From assembly GCF_022539505.1 (NCBI RefSeq), contig NC_061508.1:93413276-93477275 (forward strand): a DNA stretch of 64,000 nt, written 5' to 3'. The notes under the pieces are model-generated. The model was not told the origin of the DNA, ran no database searches, and saw nothing but the letters and a program-made list of their open reading frames with translations. The first letter of the stretch is position 1, and each line of letters starts with the position of its first letter. This document shows, piece after piece, positions 56,920 to 64,000 of this stretch. The stretch is from Lolium rigidum. Lineage: Eukaryota; Streptophyta; Magnoliopsida; Poales; Poaceae. The position numbers were made by a program, and so were the translations under genes.

Positions 56920-57226
56920 ACTTAACCTGGTTGAGCTCTGATGAACTTGAGGAGCCATTTACGGTTGTAAGCTCCAGAAAGTCGAGGAAAAAATCTGCTA
57001 AGAAATCATCCATTTTTTCAAGACCGGTGACTAGAAGTCAAAAGAAAAATGACATGTCTGCCCTTCCTCCTGGTAGATCTGTCAGAGCAAGAAGTACCCC
57101 TCTTAGATTTAAATGTTAGTTGGGTTCTGGAATATTAGGGGCGCGGGGAAGAAAGGTTTTTCCTCTTGCCTTACTGATTTTATTGCGGATAACAAGCTGG
57201 ATCTTATAGGTTTACAGGAGACTTCA
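56920..57226 (+). pseudogene. Inverted 5' segment of LINE-B (ORF1 end and ORF2 start)
   Basis: The plus-strand ORF 56931-57119 ends with a basic, Ser-rich peptide (SSRKSRKKSAKKS; STPLRFKC) typical of a LINE ORF1 tail. Immediately after, a second frame gives WNIRGAGKKGF-like and LIGLQETS-like sequence, the opening of the APE endonuclease, with one frame break. It stops at 57226. The rest of the endonuclease is on the opposite strand to the left. Confidence 0.72.
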
Positions 57227-57411
57227 TGCGCCTAATCACTTTTCCCCCTGGCCAGCGGCGGTGCGGGTGTCCTGCAGGCGACGGTCCCTCTCCATCCAGG
57301 CCAGCCTGGATTCGCAGTACCTCTATTCACCCGGCGGCGCAAATCTCCTGGAGGAAATCGCTAATGACTGATTTCATCCGGCTGCGAGGCACGCCTGGAT
57401 CAAATCGCTAA
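57227..57411 (+). other. Short host-like segment between LINE-B and Harb-2
   Basis: 185 bp with no assigned function. On minus it contains SDFLQEICAAG-like coding that resembles the SDLIQACLAAG-like end predicted just next to it, so a diverged tandem duplication of about 45 bp is possible. Confidence 0.3.
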
Positions 57412-57859
57412 GAGCATCTCCACTCGTCCCCCCGAACAGGCCCCCGGCGAGCGTTTTTTCCATCCGGACGGCGTAATTCGGCCCAGTCGCGCCCCGGTTC
57501 CTCGTTTTCGTCCGGATTTGGGCCTAAATCCATCCGGCGATCCCACGCCATCCCCGGCCCCCCGGGGAGCGCTCGGGGACTCCGGACGAAACGAAAGCGC
57601 GCGAAACGGCGAGGAAACTTCCCGCGCGTCTGGTGGCCCCAACTTGTCGGCGAGAGAAGCCGATCGTCGTCCTCATCGCATCGTCTTCCGCGCGCTGTAA
57701 AAGCCTGCCGCCGGTCTGCATTCGCCGGCCACGCGGCGAGTTAATGTCGTCGTCTTCCGCGCACGCATCGTCTTCCGCGCGCACTAAAGGCTGCCGCCGG
57801 TCAGCTCGCCGCGGACGCGTCGCAATCCACGCGGCATTTAATCCCCGCGCCAGCCACGC

Positions 57860-57867
57860 CTATATAC
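57860..57867 (+). promoter_or_regulatory. TATA box of the Harb-2 cargo gene
   Basis: CTATATAC in CACGCCTATATACGCCGG, about 70 bp before the ATG at 57934, followed by a CT-rich leader (57900-57930). Confidence 0.6.
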
Positions 57868-57933
57868 GCCGGTCCGATCACCGCGAGGCGTACCCCGTGC
57901 TCCACTCCCCTCCACTCTCCCTCTACTCCCAAG

Positions 57934-59124
57934 ATGGCGTTCTACGGCGACGACGGCGCAGCCAACAACGGCTTCCCCCGCCGGTCGCTGCACACGTGGG
58001 AGGGGCACCTCCTCCACCAGGGCGGGTACCCCTGCCCGCCGGACACGAGGCCTCCCGGAGGCGGCCGGCGGCTAAGTGCTGGCGGCGTTCCGATCCCGCC
58101 GCCGCCGCAGGGCCATGCCCTCGACGTCGCCATCGAGGAGGCGAGGATGACGATGACCGACGAGGAGCGCGCCGACCCGCGCCACCACCCCGACAACTAC
58201 ACGCGGTGGAACTCCTACTTCCTCCGGCGGTGGGAGCGGGAGCCGGCGGCCTACGACGGCCCGCCGCCTCCACCTGCGCGCAACAACGCCGTGGGCCGCC
58301 GACGGTGGTGGAGCGCGCCGGGCCGGACACTCGAGGCCGTCCTCGAGCACATCGAGGGCGGCAACTTCCCGGTGCTCACGATGCCCCCTCCATCGGCATC
58401 GAGGGCATCGGCGAGCCGCCGTCGGGGAAACGTCTGGCAGCCACGGCGCATGGTTGCCAGCTCGTCGTCTTCCGGATCGGCGCCGAGGTCATCCTTGGCG
58501 CCGGTGAAGAGGGAGGAGGCGACGTCGCCTTCGACGCCGGTGCTCGTCAAGAAGGAGCCGGCGTCTCCGCCGGCGACCAGAGGGCGCAGCAGCGGCGCCC
58601 TCGTCATCCGAGAACAGCCTTCCGCGCCGCAGAACGGCCGGAAGAAGAAGACGAAGAAAGAGGCCGCCGCCGCAAGCCAGCTCGCCGAGGAGGAGGCGAA
58701 GCGCGCGGAGGACGCCGCGATGGCGGAGGCGATCGCCAGATCGCTGCACGACATGGAGGAGGAGAAGCGCGCGGACGACGCCGCATCGGACCGGGCCGGG
58801 CGCGACCGGGAGCGCCGGGAGGAGGAGCAGCAGCGGCGGCTGCTGGACCCGGCCGCCGCACGCCAACTCGCCGCCCGCGCCACTCCAACCGCCAACGACG
58901 ACTTCGCGCGGTACCGCCGTCCTGCGACACCTCCATCCGGCGTCGCTGTCCCCGTCGTCGACGTCGAGTCCTCCGACGACGACTGGTACAAGCCATCCCC
59001 GGGGTGGGGAGACGCCGGCCGGGGCAGCGGCAGCCGGGCCGCGCAGCCGAAGGCCAACGACGACGGCTCCGACGACGACGGCGACGGCGACTACACGGTG
59101 TTCTACCGCCATTTCGGCATGTAG
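57934..59124 (+). CDS. Uncharacterised 396-residue acidic protein carried by Harb-2
   Basis: This is an intact single-exon ORF with very high GC. In order: a Gly/Pro-rich N-terminus; a conserved-looking block near residues 65-110 (DEERADPRHHPDNYTRWN, then SYFLRRWEREPAAYDGPPPP); a short WSAPGRTLEAVLEHIEGG segment; a Ser/Lys-rich region; a charged alpha-helical stretch (about 240-310, many Ala/Glu/Arg) likely to form a coiled coil; and an acidic tail with SSDDDWYKPSPGWGD and ending DYTVFYRHFGM. I do not recognise a characterised family. Proteins with this type of ending seem to recur in wheat-group genomes (recollection, not checked). The start at 57934 has AAGATGGCG context. Antisense ORFs over it are by-products of GC content. 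Confidence 0.68.
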   Translation: MAFYGDDGAANNGFPRRSLHTWEGHLLHQGGYPCPPDTRPPGGGRRLSAGGVPIPPPPQGHALDVAIEEARMTMTDEERADPRHHPDNYTRWNSYFLRRWEREPAAYDGPPPPPARNNAVGRRRWWSAPGRTLEAVLEHIEGGNFPVLTMPPPSASRASASRRRGNVWQPRRMVASSSSSGSAPRSSLAPVKREEATSPSTPVLVKKEPASPPATRGRSSGALVIREQPSAPQNGRKKKTKKEAAAASQLAEEEAKRAEDAAMAEAIARSLHDMEEEKRADDAASDRAGRDRERREEEQQRRLLDPAAARQLAARATPTANDDFARYRRPATPPSGVAVPVVDVESSDDDWYKPSPGWGDAGRGSGSRAAQPKANDDGSDDDGDGDYTVFYRHFGM

Positions 59125-59421
59125 AGCGCCGTGTTTTAAAATTAGCGTTTGCATTCCCCTAGCCGAATTCGAAATATAGTCGAATTCGGCCTCTATGTAT
59201 GAACTCCTCCCGTTTTAGTCTAAATATCATTAAATTTAGTCTATATTCACCCGAATTTAGCCGTAGTTTGTCAAGTTTCCGTTTTTAAAATTCGCATCGT
59301 CGACTTCGCCCGGGCACGCGGCTGGGAAACTACTACTCCCCACGCCAAATCTTCCTCCAATCCGGACGAAAATTTCGCCGGATTTAAGCGTGGGGAGCGC
59401 CAACGAGTGGGGATGCTCTAA

Positions 59422-59647
59422 TAACTGAGCGCGGGCGCCTGCTGGAAGCTTTTCTTGGTCGTGCTAGACTTGTCCGAGAGCTATTTCTGTGTGCGTCGAG
59501 GTTGCCCAACACGAATGATTGTGGCCGACCATGTGTCATGAGGTAGATATCGCCATCCTGGATTGTAACTTGCTTTGTATTGATGCCCGAATCTGGCTTG
59601 GCAGGGCAATCAGGCGGCACTCCCGGGCCAAATCCACCACTCATCAT
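59422..59647 (-). pseudogene. Minus-strand coding-like fragment interrupted by Harb-2
   Basis: On minus, 59647-59422 reads MMSGGFGPGVPPDCPAKPDS, then IQDGDIYLMTHGRPQSF and an Arg/Ser-rich stretch. If Harb-2 and one TAA are removed, the frame continues for about 12 codons (SDLIQACLAAG-like) to a stop at about 57370. No domain recognised. It could be the last exon of an old gene or chance. Confidence 0.3.
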
Positions 59648-59750
59648 ATACCGTAAGTTGATTTCTAGCTAGAACCGGATCGATTTGGCGAGAAGCAAAA
59701 TAGATGGGCGTCTTTGTGTACTGTGCAGGGTAGCTACATGAACCAATTTA

Positions 59751-60432
59751 GGATGTGTTTGGTTGGGGGAGCTGGGTCGACTCGTGTCGGGTCGCACCGG
59801 TTCGCCCGCTGTTTGGTTCGCGAGCGGTAGGGGGCGGAGCGGCCAGGGAGGGAATATACCCAAAATATGCTGTATGGGGCGAAACGGCAAAATCGGTGGA
59901 ATCACGCGGCCCGCGAGTGGACTCGCTCAATCGCCCCATTCGCTCACCCCTCGAGTCCTCGACCTGATGCGAGTCGACCCAGCGCGGCGGCAGCGCGGCG
60001 GCGGCACGGGAAGGAGCGGCGCGGCGGCGGCTTGGGAAGGAGCGGCGCGGCGGCGCGGGAACGAGCGGCGCGACGGGCCTCCAGCGGCAGCGCGCGAGCT
60101 CCTCGAGATGGCAGCGCGGAGGTCCTCCGAGGCGGCGGCGTCGAGCCGTGCAGGCGGCAGCGCGCGAGACCCCCAAGCGGCGGCGGCGGTTTCCCTCCAA
60201 GCGGAGGCGCCAGTTTCCGGGGGAGGCAGCAGCAGCTAGTGCCCGTGTCGGGGGAGGCGGCAGCAGCGGCGGTTGCCGACGTCAGGGGAGGAGCGGCGAC
60301 GGCCACCTGTGAAGCAGTAGCAGCGGCAAGGGACACCGGCAGCCTCCATTCACCACTCAGACGAATGGGGTGGCCCGGCAAAATATGGTTGGCCATAACC
60401 CATGCAGTCTGAATCCCCAACCAAACACATCC
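59751..60432 (+). mobile_element. Tourist-like (Harbinger) MITE with GC-rich interior
   Basis: The inverted repeats GGATGTGTTTGGTTGGGG (59751) and CCCCAACCAAACACATCC (60415-60432) are perfect over 18 bases, and TTA flanks both sides (59748-59750, 60433-60435). The interior is GCGGCGG-rich; its ORFs are low-complexity and not supported. Confidence 0.75.
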
Positions 60433-60435
60433 TTA

Positions 60436-60760
60436 TTCTCCCGTGAGGTGAAGTTGCTACTCTTGAATTCGAGCGCAGGTGGCTCTCGCGTCGACAGCCT
60501 GAAGGGCGGGGGCGCAGCGTAGAGGGCGGCTCTCGACGGCCGCCGCGTCGTGGAAAATAAGGTGGCGCCTGAGGGCCGGAGCAGAGAACCTGCCCACGCT
60601 GCTCCAGTGGTGCAGGATCCTGGGCTGATGAGCACCGCGTGCGGACTTCTTCCAGTTTTTCCGGCAGCCGTGATGGAGAGTGGAGGCAATGAACGGAAAA
60701 AAAGCCGCTCGGGGGAAAAGAAAGGCCCAACCGTTATAACTTGCTAGTGGCATGGTGGTA
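60436..60760 (+). other. GC-rich unclassified segment
   Basis: No gene is supported. It runs from the MITE to a sharp change to AT-rich DNA near 60760. Confidence 0.35.
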
Positions 60761-62820
60761 ATTTAAGTGAACTTTGAGGGCAATTTTAAAATAGACGAAA
60801 AAATTGGGGAGAAATCTTACTTCCTTTATTAGTAGGTAAAGAAATGTACACATGACCAAATATAGCAAACAATATACCACTGAATTCAGAAAAATGAGTA
60901 GAACCCAATTATGAAATAAAAATTTGCTTCTGGACAAGTTAAAAACATTCAAATTTAATGATTGGAATTTGAGTATTGTTAAACCTAATCGTACATCTAG
61001 AAATCTAAATGAAATGATTCTTTTTGCGAATGGATCATCTCAATGGCCTACATCCAATAACATCATTGCTCTGAAATATTTGAAACCTTTTGCAAATATT
61101 TAAATTCAAAGATGAGGATTTGAGTATTTTCGTTATAGATGCATTTCCTTAATTATTCTAAACATGATTCATTTCTGCCAAAAGTGAAGCCCTTAGTCAA
61201 TCCCATCTATCAAAATCATTTAAACACATTCATCATGTTCCATGATCACATCTCTCCAAACCATATTATCCTAGTCCATATTATTCAAATAACAATGGAG
61301 TTAATTGAGTAAGGTGTGACATGTCGTATTTTAGACTTTTACCTTGCTCTGGTCAGGGGAGATACTCTACCCCATATCACATGTGTTGAATCCTTGCTAT
61401 CCTTTAGTATCCTCGAACCCAATCCCAATATCTATCATGCCTAACCAACCTCAATTTGATTCATTGACCTAAATGAAACTATTCAATTTACAAATGGGTT
61501 AATTTAGTAATTCAATATATCACAAATTCATACACAAGCCTATGTGTAATTTATACTATTTTGATTAATTGTTGTCACACTTCTGCAATAGTATTGTTGT
61601 TGCACTATTTTTTCACCTATGTAACTCAATTCACATGAGCCGCTCCAAATTCTTTTCATGCTTTTGTAAAGCATAAAGATTCTTCAATTATATCTTGGAT
61701 GGTCCATTACTTTCAAATCATGTGACTTGTCATGTGACTTGTCATCCAAACTCTCACAGCTATATCTTGCAAACCAAACCTCATGCCACACCTTAGTACC
61801 ATAGAGCGATTTTCGATTGTTGTCTCGTTTGATTTTTGTTGTGGTTGTTGAATGGTGTGTTTATGTTATGTTGTATTTTATGTTATAGTTCGTGTGAAGG
61901 GCGACATGTTTTGTTGAGAGAAGTGAACGATCTTCAATTACCAAAAATGCAAGTAACATTCAATCCCTACCTATTTTACCTATGCATTATTGTTTTTCTG
62001 TTAAATAGTATGCATGGTAGGGTTTTTTTAAGGAAAAGTATTATGCTATGCTTAGTAATCCTAGTAGTGTGTAGCCACTCCTGAACCCTAGAAATGCCTA
62101 GTTTGCCTAGCAACATCAAAATGTCGATGATGTTTCATTGGTTGGTTGTGATAGTTGGATGGTTTAAAATTAACAACCTTAATAATGAAACACCTGGGTG
62201 GAATGATTGTATGGTGGGCGGCTACTCAGGACCACGTCCCTGGGGTGTTAACCAGTGGACAGGTGGGGGTTTTCACCTGAGAGTGCGCAGTTGAATAGTG
62301 GTTACTCTAGACTGTACACCTGGTTTTTTACCAGGGGATCGTGTGGGGGTTTACTACCTGGGAGGGGTTTTAAGCCTGTGAGTTTCACTTGTGGTTGGCC
62401 ACCTAGGATTAAAGAGATTACCAAGTCGTCCATGTTTAGATAGCTTCCAGTATAGCCTTATGGTATTATGGGCTCTAAGTTGTGAGGCTCAACTTATCAG
62501 CTAGACATTCGATTGTGGCGACAGACAAGTGGGAACAGGTCTAGCTAGTATGGTTGCTCTCTCCTTCTGAAAGATCTTGTCTCATTCTTCTATTGGGAAG
62601 GGTGGGTCGTGAGGTGAAAGTGTACAACCTCTCGAGAGTTAAACCTAAGATCTTAGCCGTGTCCCCGGCTATGGACAATTTGAGCTCCTGGACAGGTAAT
62701 GTACGGAAGAATCTCATCACCTTTTTCGAATGTGTTAAAATTTGCGAAGCAACTGTATAGAATGTACGAGGTCATTGTTGACCTTGTGTCACGAATTATA
62801 AAATATTTTGTTTTTAAATA
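60761..62820. other. AT-rich, probably LTR-retrotransposon-derived sequence
   Basis: There is no coding frame. Composition and phrases such as GTGTCCCCGGCTATGGACAA (62659) look like gypsy LTR or untranslated sequence, but I found neither ends nor a second copy. Short inverted repeats cluster at 62255-62400. Confidence 0.35.
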
Positions 62821-64000
62821 AAATATAGGATAAAATTAGCTTTATGCAAATCAGCTCAAGACTCCACTTGCCAGATATCATGTAGTTAGTCTTTCACAAT
62901 TGCCACCAAATAAGTGTCATTTGTCAGTACATCATTGTACAGACCTCCATTCGTGCAGGTTCATCTGAAGAAGATTACTAGGTAGAGTCTCGAGTCTGCA
63001 TTCCAACATGCATGTTTGCCTGTGGCACATGAAGATGATGGAGGCTCATTGGTGTTTCCTTTCCGCTCTTGATTTGAACATTTTATTTGAGCTAATCCAA
63101 GTAACTATGCAGTTTGTAAGACTTTATTTTATCACCCGAGAATCTACGATGTAGTGATTTGATACTACTGCAATGATTACTATATTTTGAAATGTATGTG
63201 CTATCAGTGATCCCGGAAATAGCACTATACACGGGTATCATGCCTTTATTAAAAGGCAGGGTGCTACATGTGGCCTCCTCCACCTTTGGTTGTCTTCATT
63301 GTCGGTGCAAAGGGATTTGGCCAGTGGTGGTGCTACCTCGCGGCGGCTTCCCAGTGGTGGATTGCTTGGCGTGGGGTGCGGAGGTCCACGGTGAGGATGA
63401 GATGGTGGTCCAGCGGGTGAGGATGCCACCATCAACGGTGGCGCCTGTGGGTGTTGTATTCCTCACCAGAGATGATGGTGGGGGAGTCTCTCGCTCCATT
63501 GTTTCCGGGGGAATCCTCAGATCTGGGGGAGACCACCATTAACAGTGGCGCCCGTGGGCATTGTAGCCCTCGTTGGAGGCGTCATGAGGGCATCCTCGAC
63601 ATCATCTTTGTAGACATTCATCGGCTGGACGGACCTATGGACGGCTTGGAGGATAGGAATCGGTGTATGTGTATGTTTCATCTAGTGACAACGACGAGTC
63701 TTGGCGGCATGGTGCAGCGGGGTCTAGGCGGCCGGTGTGTGACGATAGATGTGCGTAGGGAGGTGGCGTTGTCTGGTGTTGTGGTGGCGTCGACCGCGGA
63801 ACGATAAAGATTATGCGGATAATTACCTTGAAATTTGTTCCACGGTTTGATGGAGGTGATGGCTTTTGTAGCGTATACATGAGGTACTTGCTAAGAATCT
63901 TCTATACTAGATGAGCGTCCCCGTTTTGCTTAGCGGGTTTCTCGGAATATGCGATTTTCCGGTTCCTAGTTAATGTGGGGCTTTTGTATTTTGAAGGCAC
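62821..64000 (+). other. Unclassified right-end segment
   Basis: From about 63290 a GC-rich plus-strand stretch repeats GATGGTGG- and GTGGCGCC-type words (63440-63552, two near-copies of ACCATCAACGGTGGCGCC and ACCATTAACAGTGGCGCC). The ORF at 63451-63807 has no recognised domain. It could be a LINE 3' region or host DNA. Confidence 0.3.

Larger units (their letters stand above)
46380..57226 (-). mobile_element. LINE-B: L1-type LINE with inverted 5' segment, split by Gypsy-4
   Basis: Minus-strand ORF2 sequence lies on both sides of Gypsy-4 (46583-46856 and 53801-56914). At 56915 the orientation flips: 56920-57226 is plus-strand LINE sequence comprising the end of ORF1 and the start of the endonuclease. 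This is the arrangement expected from twin priming, where the 5' segment inserts inverted. Part of the endonuclease between the two segments is missing. The 3' end is near 46380 or at the T-run at 46298-46306; matching target duplications were not found. Confidence 0.78.
57412..59418 (+). mobile_element. Harb-2: Harbinger-like element carrying an acidic-protein gene
   Basis: The ends are GAGCATCTCCACTCGTCCCC at 57412 and, read inward from 59418, GAGCATCCCCACTCGTTGGC, with TAA on both sides (57409-57411, 59419-59421). Subterminal CCGGACG-rich blocks occur at both ends (57460-57550, 59360-59385). There is no transposase; the cargo is one complete single-exon gene with its own TATA box. It has the same architecture as Harb-1 with a different gene. 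Confidence 0.8.

Noticed and set aside
57633..59162. Long alternative-frame and antisense ORFs over the Harb-2 gene
   Set aside because: High GC lengthens all frames. Only the 57934 frame has a start in good context, ordered composition and a TATA box at the right distance.
59867..60420. GC-rich ORFs inside the 59751-60432 MITE
   Set aside because: They are Ala/Arg repeats with no domain, and fall within a MITE bounded by 18-bp inverted ends.

Overview
The window is nuclear DNA of a grass, most likely a Triticeae species (wheat, Aegilops, barley or rye group). This rests on densely nested LTR retrotransposons with TGATACGTC-type LTR starts, CACTA elements with subterminal repeats, Stowaway and Tourist MITEs and intron-bearing plant coding sequence. 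It is not prokaryotic. Almost all of it is mobile DNA. One apparently intact spliced host gene and two intact single-exon genes carried inside small DNA transposons stand out.

Layout (labels are mine). 1-4382: Gypsy-1, minus strand, with gag and an accessory ORF, cut by the left edge. 4383-16148: 3' part of CACTA-A, holding a decayed TnpA-like gene that is split by the complete element Gypsy-2 (5385-12151, target duplication CAAGA). 16149-22745: LINE-A endonuclease fragment, split by CACTA-B (16353-22358, duplication GCA), itself split by Copia-1 (16969-21755, duplication CGCAT). About 22770-28505: decayed copy of the 3' end of the host gene, split by Copia-2 (22920-27761, duplication CAGAC). 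28888-29891: small CACTA-C. 30185-31451: the intact host gene, a 157-residue four-helix membrane protein that may be CASP-like, followed by the flank that is duplicated upstream. 33408-37570: degraded Copia-3 with a solo LTR inside. 37571-40109: truncated Gypsy-3. 40110-41360: LTR-like fragment. 41936-42773: MITE holding two head-to-head Tourist MITEs. 42855-44334: Harb-1, a Harbinger-like element carrying an AT-hook/B3-like gene. 46380-57226: LINE-B with an inverted 5' segment, split by Gypsy-4 (46857-53795, duplication GTAAC). 57412-59418: Harb-2, carrying a 396-residue acidic-protein gene. 59751-60432: Tourist-like MITE. 60436-64000: AT-rich and then GC-rich DNA that I cannot classify well.

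How the parts relate. Most of the order of events can be read from target-site duplications and from host reading frames that resume after each insertion. The autonomous-type elements (Copia-1, Copia-2, Copia-3, LINE-B) are all broken by stops, frameshifts, deletion or inversion. The Gypsy elements lack pol, so they would need proteins supplied by other elements. The best-preserved coding sequences are those that are not transposition enzymes: the host membrane-protein gene, the two Harb cargo genes, the Gypsy-1 gag and the Gypsy-2 accessory ORF. All boundaries were read by eye; family-level names are limited to what the sequence supports.
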